DNA of 64,000 bases from Clitoria ternatea (lineage: Eukaryota > Streptophyta > Magnoliopsida > Fabales > Fabaceae): the NCBI GenBank assembly GCA_037962975.1, contig CM075673.1, positions 117,633,001 to 117,697,000 of the forward strand, written 5' to 3'. How positions within the stretch are numbered: position 1 is the first letter of the stretch; the number at the start of each line of letters is the position of its first letter. This document shows, piece after piece, positions 36,352 through 48,190 of the stretch. A program made the translations under genes and the position numbers. The notes under the pieces were generated by a model, which was given only the letters and a program-made list of their open reading frames with translations, searched no databases and was not told where the DNA came from.

Positions 36352-38276
36352 TCAGCCATTCCTAGCTCGGGCAATCATGGCCCTCATTTTACAAATCTTT
36401 TCTCTATAGTAATCAAGGAAGGTTACAATTTCTTCTGGGGTGGTAAGAGGATTAGCCATCCCCTCAGCTTGCTTAAGTAGGAGCGGGAGGTCTTCCAGAG
36501 TCCCATTAGCCAAATATACCAAGTGGGCAAAACGGTTCATCCATGAATGAATGACTTCGTCTTGTTGTGTCATTTCAGCTTCCAAAAGGCGAATAGCCTC
36601 ATGACAGTCTTGCTCAATATCTATCGTGCGTCGCCGCTCGCCATTTATCTCATGCTGCCAAGCTTCTACCGCTTTATTAAGTTGGTGCTCCAATTGGCAA
36701 ACTTACGATTGTAGAAGCTCTCTTTGCACCAGGGCATTTTGCTCGTGCTCTTTGGCTTTTGCCAACATGTCCCTCAAGAGCTGCTTGTCAGCCAACATGG
36801 TGTCCCTTTGCTTACTCTTCATTCTCAGTTGAGTATTAGCTGTTTGGAGGCATTGACTTTGCTTCCTCAAGTAATCCCTTTCGATTTTCTGCTTTTTCCA
36901 ATCTCCTTGATGGTTTGCTTGCTTTCTAAGTTCTCCCTTTTCTGAAGGATGCATTCTTGTTGAGACATCAGCAAGTCTTTCTCTAGCTCCTTATTTTTGG
37001 TAATTAGCTCTTTTATCTTGGCTTTCATTGCCTCCTCTTCAAGGGTAGGTAGGGGAACAGGTGTGCTTGTTGGGAGATAGGAGGGACTTCTGAAAGGTAG
37101 CTTGACAATGGAAACCCTATTTAGGATCCATTGGTAGTATTCCTTCTTCACGGCGTGGCTTCGAGCTCCTAGTTCTTTCCCTTGTCTATGGACTTTCTTC
37201 CATGTATTTGCTATATCCTGAATAACAGAGGTACAATCTCCTTCCGAGTAGTAAACAATAAAAGGGGTAAGTGATTCTTCATTGGGTGGCCCAAGCAATG
37301 GGTAGGCTAGCTGACGTTTGGCTATGACAGGGTTATAATTAAGGCATCCCTGAGTACCCATAAGAGGAACGTTTGGGTAGCTTCCACAATGGTGAATAAT
37401 GGTGTCAACCTTCAACCACTGTGGATACCACCTTACTTTATCAGCTGTGAGCCCTATCAGGTGATTGGCCCATTCACGCCTATTCTTTGTTACTAACTGG
37501 CATAACTTCAGATTAGAAATAGGACGTTGAACTTTGCCGACTTGGTGGAAGACATGCGACGTGAGCCACACATACAGAGCAGATAGACAACAAATGATTC
37601 TCTTTCCACCTTGTGTATAGTAGAAGTCCATGGTGCAGTATATATTTGCCAAGATAGCAGTGACAGGATTTTCAGATTTGAACTTGCGGGCAAGGAAAAT
37701 GCCAATAGCATCATAGTCTATGTAATTGTCAATATTGGGGAACAAGATAACACCATAAATGGTGAGAGCCAAAGTATCCATGAAGGCTTCCCAATCTCCC
37801 TTCTCAGTCAGCAAGTGCATGTGTTTCTCAAAGTACTCCCGATCGAATCCCAAGGTCTGATTTCTATTTAGTCGCACACTCCTTAACACTTCTGGGTGGA
37901 TCCTTAGGACATTAGCGATGGTAATAATATTCGCATGACGTCCAAGGTGGCGATAAGGCATTTGTCCTTCTAGTGGCATCCCCAGAATCTGTTCGAACTC
38001 CTCAACAGACGGAGCCAATTGAAAGTCTCGGAAGGTGAAACAACGGAGAGGTGGGTCATAGAACTGAATCAAAGCAGTAATTGCCTCGACTTGTACCTCC
38101 ACTTCTAGCAGCTTTAAAATCCTCCCATATTTCCTTGAGAAGGTCATTTTCAGATTCATATCCAATTTCTTGCCTAATGAACTGGTTGTATCGACTTTCC
38201 TAGCCTTAACATGCAGTAATTTTCTCAACTCAGGTATATTTGTGCCACAACTATCTGATCTCATGTTAATTTCCAT
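36352..38276 (-). pseudogene. Ogre ORF1, unknown function, plant-mobile-domain-like
   Basis: A 469-codon open segment (38,276-36,867) is continued in other frames by 36,954-36,703 and 36,693-36,352, for about 640 codons in all. The N-terminal part has the blocks ITALIQFYDPPLRCFTFRDF, LAPSVEEFEQILGMP and RREWANHLIGLTADKVRW, seen in Ogre ORF1 proteins and in plant-mobile-domain-like host proteins. The C-terminal third is Lys/Glu/Gln-rich and looks like a coiled coil (KAKIKELITKNKELEKDLL onward). It lies between primer site and gag and is the family's extra gene; its role is unknown. A frameshift near 36,890 and a stop near 36,698 break it. Confidence 0.85.
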
Positions 38277-39334
38277 GTTTTCACTCAGAGGTACTGGCCA
38301 AGCTCCTAATAGCTTCCTGCAAGATCATAAAGAAAAGAGAAAATCAGTCATTGAGAACTGACGTGCTTTGCAAATCGATACTTCCCTAGTGACTTTCTTG
38401 AAAACATTTTTGTATTTAGGGAGGTTACGATTTGACAAAACTTGTGACAAATCAAGGGTCATGTGAGCTACGGATTTCCTGATCATCGTCAATACAAAAA
38501 AATGATTTTTTTATTTTTTTTATATAAATTTTTTGCTTTTTTTTCGATGATTCAGAAAATCTGTAACTCAAGGCCCAAAGACTTAAGTAAATATGCATAA
38601 AAGGAAAGTACTACTTGCCCATTAAAGGATCACTAGTTGAAAGTATGTCATTTTTTTTTGAAAAAGTAATCCACTAAACAGGCAAGTGGTCCTCTAATTT
38701 GGATCAGAAGGGAAAGTGAGAATGAGAAAAGGTAGAAGTAAAGTTTGCCTCTTTGTGCCCTAAGTCGGGTTCTTCTGAAGGTCTCCTAATGGTTCTAAGG
38801 TTTGTCTAACAGTGATATCTCGCATTAGGTGGCTTGTTCTAAAACTTCTAAAGGTCACTAGAGCCAAGATCTTACTCATGATGTTGACCACAACAGTAGG
38901 AAGTCTACTAGGTGTGAGCACCATGAATAAGTTGAACTCTAGCTGAGATTCTCACGGTAACAAGACAGGAAGTACATCCCAAATGGCTCCGCTATCAACC
39001 TCCCCTAGTCTTAAGTTTTATTTGGGCCCGGGTATAGGGTCCCACTCAAAAGTGTGTGCAAATTATGAGTATAGTGTGTGAAAGAGGCATTCAATACCTG
39101 TACCTTACTCATCCTGCACATAGAACAAACACAGAGCAACAAAATAAAGTCGTCTAACCTAGGGTTCAACAATCACACAAACATTTACAGAACATAAATG
39201 ATAGAATACAAACAAAACAGAAACCATATACAAACATTTGACAGAAAATAAAATAAAAGAAAAAGTCAAATAATTAATATGCTATTTAAAACATGCGCTA
39301 TCAAATTGATTGGCTTGACTCTCTCAAATTCCCT
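38277..39334 (-). other. Ogre 5' leader between primer site and ORF1
   Basis: Non-coding sequence with poly-T runs near 38,500-38,545 and 38,651. No ORF of note. It is expected to hold packaging and leader functions in an Ogre transcript. Confidence 0.6.
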
Positions 39335-39352
39335 TCCCCAGTGGAGTCGCCA
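39335..39352 (-). other. Primer binding site, tRNA-Arg, of the Ogre element
   Basis: The minus strand reads TGGCGACTCCACTGGGGA, complementary over 18 bases to the 3' end of plant tRNA-Arg(ACG) including CCA. It begins two bases after the LTR end ...GGTCGCGACA. An arginine primer is typical of Ogre. Confidence 0.9.
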
Positions 39353-40659
39353 TCTGTCGCGACCGGGATCGCGGCGGGAAGGCCGACCCTTAAAAAAAAT
39401 GAAACGTGGTTTCAAAATTCTTTCGAAAAGTAAATAGGGAGTTACCACCAATATTTTTAAGGAAAAATACCGGAAAAACCTTTATTAAAGCATTGGTCAT
39501 AAAAATGAAATTCCAAGTTTGGGAGTCGAATTACAGGTGAGGAAGGTATTAGCACCTCACAGCTGTCCGTTATAAAACGGTTACCTCAAGATGATAACGC
39601 GCATTATAATTAACCCAAAAATTATTTTAACTTCTTCAGAAAAGGAACGTACGAAATGACAAAGCATACAAAAATAAACAAAAAAAATAGACACGGAATT
39701 TTTTAAACACAAGATTAACAGGACGTCTCGTCCAAATTAACCTCGCTCCTTCTTTTTAAAAAATACTACAAAAATATGAGATTAACAAGACATTTCGTCT
39801 AAATTAACCTCGCTCCTCCTTTTTTAAAGAGATATAAAAAAATAAGATTAACAAGATGTCTCGTCCAAATTAATCTCGCTCCTCCTTTTAATAACAAGAC
39901 AAAAATGGAAACTCTAAAAATTAAATAAAGAAAGATGGGCCCGACAGGAACTGCTTCCCGCTCCTACGTATTCTCGAACTTTCAAGAAATCAGGGTCACG
40001 TAGTTCTTTGTTAATGGCTTTTAGGAAAATTTAGGAAATTGGTGTTGGATAATGTCCTTGGGAAAGACCCATACAAGGCGAAGTTCTTCGCACGTGTACA
40101 AGTTCTAGAAAAGTAGTGTAAACGAAAGTATTTTCGTACGACACTGGCTAAAGACAATTTTTATGTATATTTGTTTGAAAGAACACACAGAAAATACTTA
40201 TTTATTTTTGTTATTACTTTAAACAAGAGAACAGAATCAAAAATTGCAAATCCGACAGAAGAATAATAATAATAACGAAAGAAAAGAGGCAAAACGGAAC
40301 CGGTGTGGTGTGGACCTGGGAGGAACCGGGCTACAGGTTGGAACCGGTGTGGAATAAACCGAAATACAGTGTGGAGCCGGAGAAAGGACTCAGTGGTGAA
40401 AATGTATTTTGATGGAGAAACGGTGTAGGATTCAGTGGTGTTATGAGCAGTATGGGGTTTGGACGGAGTTTAGAATGACAAGGAGGTTCTGAGGTCCAGC
40501 AAATAGGAACGAGACTGGTGCTTTTATTTCGAAGAAAACAAGAGAATGTGGGTTGGGGATAGGTTTCTTGACTCCAGATTCAGGACACCAGAGTAAACTT
40601 TTTGCCAGGAGTTTTTTTGGAATTTTTTTAAGATCCTCTTGCGCCTCTTCAGCTGAGGC

Positions 40660-40667
40660 ATTTATAG
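40660..40667 (-). promoter_or_regulatory. TATA box of the Ogre LTR
   Basis: The minus strand reads CTCTATAAATGCCTC. It lies about 1.3 kb upstream of the primer site, so transcription would start near 40,630. The duplicated segment and tandem array lie upstream of it in U3. Confidence 0.55.
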
Positions 40668-40687
40668 AGATCCAAGAACAGCTCAAA

Positions 40688-40967
40688 GACAGCCTGGCCA
40701 CCACCAACAACGGCTGATGAGTAATTTTTATTATTTTCATTTTTGTTTATTGTCAGCCGCCCCCAGGATTCAAGGATCAACTTGGATGGTGCGATTCCAC
40801 TTGGACAGCTCAAGCTTCCACTAGATCCATGTATGTAGTGGAGGGACAGCCTGGTCACTGACAATTATGGGGAACGGTGGCCGGCGAGTAATTTTTTATT
40901 ATTTTCATTTTTGTTTGTTATCAGCCGCCCCCAAGATTCGAGGATCAACTTGGATGGTGCGATTCCA
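40688..40967. repeat. Two-copy direct repeat in Ogre U3 (157-bp spacing)
   Basis: GACAGCCTGG...ATTATTTTCATTTTTGTTT...TCAGCCGCCCCC..GATTC.AGGATCAAC...GGTGCGATTCCA occurs at 40,688-40,799 and again at 40,845-40,967 with a few substitutions and small indels. It lies just upstream of the TATA box. Confidence 0.85.
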
Positions 40968-41389
40968 AGTCAGCATGGGCAATCGGACTCCTCGAATGGT
41001 GTCACATGGGTCCATTATCAAGTTCATGAAAGCGCCTTCCACGTCAGATAATAGAGGACACCGGTCTCACTTGGATGGTCTCATGAATGATGTCTCTTCC
41101 GTTGGCTCAGATCGGTATTCCTTAGACTTGGGCCGGTGTTCTTCTTATGGCCCGGATCGCTGTCTCAGTCAGTATCCATTCTCGGTGGAAATTGGTCCGA
41201 TCGAAACAGGTGTTTACAGATACGAAAAGTCCGAGTGTAAAAATCGATCCTTTGACACTTGGTGTGAAGGCTTGAATTCATTCAAGTGACACCGGATCCC
41301 TTTTTTGGCCAGGATTGCTTCACTCGGAGGTATTTGGCTCGGAAGTATTTCTACTTGAAGCACTCATTTAAAGTCAACCTTTCTTCCCT

Positions 41390-42140
41390 CGAATGTGACT
41401 CACTCAGAAATGTCTTACTCGGAGACACCTTACTCAGAAATATCTCTCTCGGATATATCTCCGGCCGAAAAGCTCCTTCGAAGTCAGAACTGTTGATTCA
41501 CTCGGGAATTCTTTATATGTCTCCGCGTGAGAGGCACTCCTTCGAAATCAAATTCTTTCTTCACTCGGAAGCACATCTCTCGAAAGTGACCCACTCGGAA
41601 ATGCCTCACTCGGAGGCACCCCACTTGGAATTATATAACTTGGAAGTGTCTCTGCCCAAAAAGTGCTCCTTCGAAGTTCAAAGCCCTTCTTGTTCAGAAT
41701 CGATTCACTCAGGAATTATCCACTCGGAAATATCTGTACCCGAGAAATACTCATTCGAAGTCAAAGCCTTTCTTCGCTCGGAAGTAATTCCCTTGAAAAA
41801 TGACCCGCTCAGAAATATCTCACTCGGAGACACCCTACTCGGATATATCTTTACCCGAAAAGTACTCATTCATAGTCAGAGTCTTTCTTTGCTCGGAAGT
41901 AATTCCCTTGAAAATGACCCACTCGGAAATATCTCACTCGGAGACACCCTACTCGGATATATCTGCCCGAAAAGTACTCATTCATAGTCAGAGCCTTTCT
42001 TTGCTCGGAAGTAATTCCCTTGAAAATGACCCACTCAGAAATATCTCACTCGGAGACACCCTACTCGGATATATCTGCCCGAAAAGTACTCATTTATAGT
42101 CAGAGCCTTTCTTTGCTTGGAAGTAATTCCCTTGGAAGCA
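41390..42140. repeat. Tandem array in Ogre U3: 112-bp units built of ~15-bp subrepeats
   Basis: The word AGTACTCATT recurs at 41,861, 41,973 and 42,085, exactly 112 bp apart, within near-identical units. Inside and upstream of them are ~15-bp subunits of the form ACTCGGAAATATCTC / ACTCGGAGACACCCT. More diverged units extend back toward 41,390. The ORFs with repeated HSEISHSETPYSDIS peptides here are by-products of the repeat. Confidence 0.9.
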
Positions 42141-42496
42141 TCCCACTCAGAAATGTATCACTCGGAAATCTTACAACCGAAAGGATCATTCGGAATCGAA
42201 GTTCAGTCCTCTCTCGGAAATCCTTTCACCTAGGAATATCACTCGGAATCGGAGACAATCTTGAAGAGGAACACGAGCACAAGCCCTCGACAATTTTGAA
42301 AATGGGCCCGAGCACAAATTCTGGGCGATCTTTAAGGCACACCCGAGAACAAGCTCTCGGCAATTCTTAAGGCACGCCTGAGAACAAGCTCTCGGTAATT
42401 CTTAAGGCACACCCGAGCATGAATAGAAAGTAGGGATTCCAAGCGACAGAACTCCCCATTCTTGGTGAAAATTGACTAGACCGAAATAGGTGTTCA

Positions 42497-43539
42497 TAGC
42501 GTATAAATTAAATATTATCAAAAGTGGTAGAATCAAAGAGATATTTTATTTGCATAGCATTGTATAGTAACTAAAAGAAAGTGAGGAATTCATATTTCAA
42601 ATTTCGCTCTCTTAAATCTTCATGTGTCAAATACGAATTTCAAACGTCGCTGGTTACCAATAAAACTAACTTAAATCAAGTTGATTAGCTGCTATGAATC
42701 TATATACATCTTTCCAATCAAATGAAATGGAACTTAGACACCATGACATAAAAGAGATTTTGTTGTATTATATAATGTGTCCAAAACTTTATGATTTATT
42801 GTTGTGCAATCACATCTCCTTCTCCTCCCACCATTTTGTGTTGGAATTAATGGAATATGGAAACAAGTGGCTCTTGTTTTTGCCCTCAATTTAGGTCCCA
42901 TCTAATCTCTGGAATTCTATTTAAGAGTGAGTTTGGTGTTGATTCCAGAATCAGAAAGGAGGTTTCAAATCCTTAAAAAGTAATACAAATAAGGTTTTAA
43001 TTGTTTTAAACAACATAAAAATTTAATATTAATTTTTAAATTTTTTTATTTTCACAAATACTAAACATACATTAAATACCTCTCCAAACAACTTCAACCC
43101 ATCCTTATAGAACGAAGGAAATTTGAATTTCACAGCAGACCCCTAAATCAATATTGGACTGAATGGCAACCTTGTCCTTAGAGATATTGTTTTCTTTCGT
43201 AATCATATGCCTGGCATGTAACCTATAACTTGTTTCTTTTCTTTTCTGATGCATAGAAACTCAATCCAACCTGTCAAGGTAATGGCAAAATATTAATTAA
43301 ATTAAATATAAGTGTATCTAATTAATGAAGTTCAGTGACAAATTAACGTCAACTGTAGCTTGTTAGTGATAACAAATTCGCAAATCAGAAATGTTCTTGA
43401 TGTATAGATATTTTTAATTAATAGAAAGTTTAGCATCGAATCAGAAAGGAATTAATTTTAACCACAATAAGAAATAGCAATTCAAGGCATATTCCTTTGA
43501 GTCTGCATGTTTTTTTCCCGCTGTACCTTTATATACATG

Positions 43540-43600
<61 letters not shown>

Positions 43601-44029
43601 GGTGTAAAAATATGTTTTAACATAATTTATTTTTATAATCAGTTTTAAAAATATTTTTTATACTAGTTTTAAAATAACCGATTTATAATGGTTTCATGTT
43701 TTATTGTATATTTTAAATTGATTGTTTTATTAGAAGTGTTCATAAACAAATTCAATTTACGACAAACGGTAAAATTCATGCAAATTAACTTATATTTATA
43801 TAAATTGAAAATCAGAAAAATCATCATTTTTTTATTGGACTAAATCAGATTTTGGATCCATATTATTGAATCGACCTAATCCAAACTAAACTTTTATTTG
43901 TAATATAATCTTATGTATAATATAAACTTGCTACAACCACATTTATGTAATTATAAATTTATATAATTGTATTACTCAAATGTCTTTTAAAATTACTTTT
44001 TGATCCGATTATGATACTGACTCATGGGC
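42497..44029. other. Gene-free AT-rich spacer
   Basis: No coding sequence recognised. Just outside the Ogre LTR the flank is TAGCG; its partner on the far side of the element could not be found. It includes the AT microsatellite at 43,543-43,598. Confidence 0.5.
43543..43598. repeat. (AT)n microsatellite
   Basis: Twenty-eight uninterrupted AT dinucleotides. Confidence 0.95.
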
Positions 44030-44500
44030 AATACGGTAAATTGACCATAGTCTGTCATACAGGACCAGTATCCCATATAGCTTAGTATCACAACATCGAC
44101 ATTCTGATAAAGGTACTTGAACTGACTCTGGTATGAACCATCTTCTCAATATCTGATAGTCATAATTGACCTATGTATCAGCGTGTTAAACAAGTAACTT
44201 GCAAAATAACTAATTGGTAGGTAGAGTCATTTGAAAACGTCTCTTTCATGTGTTAACCTTTTTGTAAAGGATCAAAGTCGTACTTACACAATGTATGGGA
44301 AACTTGGTGAGTAAAAAAGTTTTTCCACTACCCCCAAGTATAAATACTTATGCATTAACGTAACAAAGGTAGAACATTCTTTCTAGAACTTATGGTAGAA
44401 TTCTGATATTCTCTTTGAATATTCACTGACTTGAGCCTCAGAGTGTTCTTACATGTGACATTCGCACCACAACACGTAAGCCTGGTAATTTGGTATGAGG
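44030..44500 (+). mobile_element. Probable LTR fragment
   Basis: It contains a TATA-like AAGTATAAATACTTATGC near 44,336. About 80 bp downstream comes CACTGACTTGAGCCTCAGAGTG, close to the ACTGACTTGAGCGTCGGAGTG phrase common in the R region of plant LTRs. No ends, TSD or coding part were found. The assignment is by memory of that phrase. Confidence 0.35.
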
Positions 44501-47500
44501 AATCACTTCAATATCTTTATTTTCCAATAAAATAGAGGATATAATACTGAAACCCCACTAAACAGATGTAAAATATAAGCTTACAAACATCATAAAACGC
44601 TGTCTCTAGACCAACCCTTGCACCCCGACCTAAACCAATTCACTTTTAAAAAATTTATTATTTTTAACATTAATTTTATATCTCATCTTTTTTTTACTAT
44701 TTAAGTTTTACATTTTGTATTAATAAATAAAATTTATTCATTACTTCCTAATTAAATAAAAATAAAAATGTCAAAACTGAACTATCCGATACAATAATAA
44801 CTACATTTAATCGGATTAATCATATTGAGTTTAAAAAACTTATTATAATTGATACAATTCAAACCGCAATGTATTTCTATGATTAGATTATATAACTTTT
44901 TACTTTAAAACTGATCTAATCCAATACGTGTGCACTTCTAATTTTTATAATCGGTATAAAAATATTTATAAATTGATATTAAATAACAATATTTTTTACC
45001 TGGGTTATGTCAACCGTCGTAAAAAACCAGTATAGATACACATACACACAACATAGGCACGGTAGGGAACCACATGCAGAGAAGGGAAAGCATTGGCTAT
45101 TTATTTATAAAAAGTGGATCTGAACCCAAGTTTTTGCTTAATTAATTTCCATAATCTTCGTCATTAACTTTACAAAATTGGTTGCGGCCCCACATGCTCA
45201 TGCGTTAGAAAAGCACTGTTTACATGCTTCCACACTTTCTTTTCTTTTTAAACAGACCCATTACCAAGCAATCTAAGATACACTTTGTAAAAAGTGAATA
45301 GATCAATAAAACTTATGTTAACTAGTTATTTTAAATTATAATTGTAAGAAATTAAAAAGAGATGATGACCCTTATTTATTACTAAGCCAAACAAGATTAT
45401 CTCTACATGAAATTAATACTAAAAAAATTAAATGACTATTATCTAGGGCTTTACATACCTTCCATATGTATGATCATTTACTTCATGATTAGTATAATAG
45501 CTTTTTACATTTGAAAATTTTACTTTCTTTTTTTTATTTTTGTGATTTCTAACTCTTCAATATAATGTAAGGGTTACATATCTTATAAGTATTGTTATTA
45601 AAATTGAATTGAGTCAATTGATTCGGTCAGTTAAACTCTAAAACGGTTCCATAATCAATCCATATTAATTTTTTAATACTATTGATTCAACTATAATTTA
45701 ATCTCTAATTTAATCATAGTTCATTTAAATTGATATCTTCGCTAATAAAATGAAAGATCAAATTTCAAAAAGATTGCTTATAATATATTGGTTGGTTTGG
45801 GTGCTCCTTTGACCTAGATCTACCTTCACTGGGTACCAAACAATGTGAGAAAAGGTTGACCCCCTTCATGTACCTCTATTGCTCAAATCGGTTGAATATC
45901 AAAGCTATAAAAATTGGTATAAGTTTATAATGAGAGAGATGTATCAAGGGGATGATAGGTGTTAAGTGTGTCAAATGAAAGATATCTTCCTATGAAAAAT
46001 TCTAAGAACTCATATTTAATAAGTATGAATATCTTAGCTTAGATTGATGTAGACCTTATTAGTATGTTCGGATCAATTACCCTTTAAAACATCATTAATG
46101 TTAAATGAGATTTCTTTTTTATGGGACTAAAATCCTCTCCATATCTTCAATTGATATTTTTTTTTTTGATTTTTTCCCTCTTAAATATGTACTGTTTCTC
46201 ACCACATATATTTTTTTTTTATTTCTCCCTGATATGGCTACTATAAATGCTAAACTTCTCTTTACAAAAATTATTCAATTAAGCTAGTACACTTTCTTGC
46301 TGATAATTTTTTTAGTTATTTTCCGAAATAAAAGAAGTTTAGAAACGAACACGCACCGCATACCTATAATGTCATCAGCTGCTGTAGAAGTTGAAATGAA
46401 AACTCAACCAGAAAACCTATAAACAAAGTCAACATGATCAGTGAATCAAGTACTTGAAACAAAGGCCTTAAAATTAAACAATGCATATCCCGTTGTTTTC
46501 ATCTATCCAACTTTTGTATGAATGTTACCTTATGAGACTCCTTTTTCTTATCGAAAAAAACAGATTAGAAAAAGAGGGGGAAAATCACAACACCATGCAA
46601 ATAGTTTTATATAGGTTATATTTTACTATTATAATAACTTTGTTTTTTTCAATTTTGCAGACAATTTATGACTCTGCGTAAGGGTTATTATTCTACACCA
46701 ATTTTTCTTAAGAAAAACCCATATTCTCAGGTCTATTATAGTATGCCAAATAAATTACAATTTATGTCTCGTGCAAAGATTTTGTAATAATTTTTTAAAA
46801 AATTGTAACCTTTTAGAGGTTTATCTCAGACGATTAAACAAAACAGAATGTATAAGTTATGTCAGACATCACGAGACAAAATATGTAATTTATCACTTTA
46901 AATTAAAGTTCAATATTCTTCATACAAACTGATAACTTTTTTAAGTATAATTAATGGCGATAATGAGAGGAATTACTGAAACCTCCTTGTAGCTTCCAAA
47001 TTGGTGATTTTACTCATTGCAAGAAAGAAAAAATCTCCAAAATGCAACACACCGAAGTCAGGGACTACACGTGTTTCTCAGTAAAGAATTTACTGATGAA
47101 ATGGAAGTGTATATTTTAGATTTTAGCAGTACTGGTGAAAGTGATGAATCAAGACATAAAAGTAGATAAGATCTGGTTAAATAAATGTTAGGTTGAAAAT
47201 TAATGTTAAGGAGCAAAATGATGAAGTGTATGAATACAGGAGACGACCAATTCCAGTAATAATAATATTAAGGTAATAAGAACCATCGTTTTCAATGTTT
47301 GGCCATGGTCACTCTTTTGATGCATGCCATGCTTTTTCTTTTTCTTTTTCCCGAATGTATTTGGTGGGTTTTCCTTAAAACTTATATGCATAAGAGGACA
47401 AGCGTTGAAACTGATATTGGAGAGGATGTTTTCAATAAACTATTATAAGTGAGGCATGACTTATTGTGCACAAGGTGGCTTGGCTGGAAAGAAGTGCTTT

Positions 47501-48024
47501 TGCCACTACCAACCCCTTTTTTCAGCTATAATTCTACCTCCACACACCCAAAGGTCAGTATACTACAAATTACTGCTTATTTGTCTCTCTACCCTTTGAT
47601 TCTTGCCATGCCTTTTGAGCTACCCTTGTGTCCAACCAAAAAGTTGAGGTGTAAGGTTCAACATTAGTGATTAATGATTAATCACAGATTTCTTTCTTGT
47701 TCACCCAATTTGTTTGTTTATTATAAACAATTAGTCTTTAGGGGCAAAAATAATTATTATTTTCCTCTTGTGAACCTCCTTTTGCTCTGTTGAGTAAGCA
47801 TATGCTACAGGATATAACATGCTCTTTTTCTTTTCTGGTATTGGGTTGGATTCTTCTGTCGGTAAAGAAAGAGAAAGAAATTAAACAAAATAAGTAAACA
47901 ACTTTAGTGAAGCAAGAATCCGTGACTGTTTTTTAACAGGTAAATGTTAGTTGTGAAGCGAGTCGAACTCACCATCTCTTCCTTCTTTTTTTCTCCCTTC
48001 ACCCCAGACCAACCTTGTATCTTC
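44501..48024. other. Gene-free spacer upstream of the F-box gene
   Basis: Mostly AT-rich. Short ORFs (for example 46,105-46,287, 46,481-46,681 and 47,449-47,667) lack family signatures. A stretch near 45,790-45,880 (GTGCTCCTTTGACCTAGATC) looks like old retroelement debris. A pyrimidine-rich patch at 47,970-48,000 lies just upstream of the presumed promoter. Confidence 0.45.
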
Positions 48025-48032
48025 TATTTATA
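48025..48032 (+). promoter_or_regulatory. Candidate TATA box of the F-box gene
   Basis: TATTTATA lies 166 bp upstream of the ATG, just after a CT-rich Y-patch-like stretch. The implied 5' UTR is about 130 bp. Motif only; an upstream 5' UTR intron cannot be excluded. Confidence 0.35.
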
Positions 48033-48190
48033 CGGTTTGGTGAACATTGAATGATTGTTGTTACATTAGTTGTATTGTTTCAATGTTAAATAATTGGCAA
48101 CCAATTAACTAACTGCATTGAACCTCTTTATTTATTTTCTGCTTTACCATACATACCCACCAATACCGTAGGTCTTTTCTTCCAACCCTT

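Larger units (their letters stand above)
20930..42496 (-). mobile_element. Ogre (Tat lineage, Ty3/gypsy) retrotransposon, 3' LTR missing, with nested insertion
   Basis: Reading on the minus strand: 5' LTR (42496-39355), tRNA-Arg primer site (39352-39335), leader, ORF1 (38276-36352), gag (36050-34283, then interrupted, resuming at 27255), protease, intron (25296-25069), RT, RNase H, a second RNase H, integrase, and a 3' untranslated stretch to about 20,930. The extra ORF1, the arginine primer, the PR-RT intron and the dual RNase H are together diagnostic of Ogre elements. A younger 7.0-kb element occupies 27256-34277. I found no 3' LTR on the left, so that end appears deleted; its border is approximate. 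Several nonsense codons and frameshifts make the copy defective. Confidence 0.9.
39355..42496 (-). repeat. Ogre 5' LTR (about 3.1 kb)
   Basis: On the minus strand it starts TGAACACCTATTTCGG (42496 downward) and ends GATCCCGGTCGCGACA (39355). The end next to the primer site is secure. The outer border rests on the TG start and on its match to TGAACACCTATTT at 59113, so it is less certain. The LTR contains a TATA box near 40,660, a duplicated U3 segment (40,688-40,967) and a tandem array (about 41,390-42,140). The partner LTR is not in the window. Confidence 0.75.

Noticed and set aside
41286..42370. ORFs with repeated HSEISHSETPYSDIS peptides
   Set aside because: The repeats are a 112-bp/15-bp tandem array inside an Ogre LTR; the ORFs follow from a period divisible by three or from chance and have no start context or homologs.
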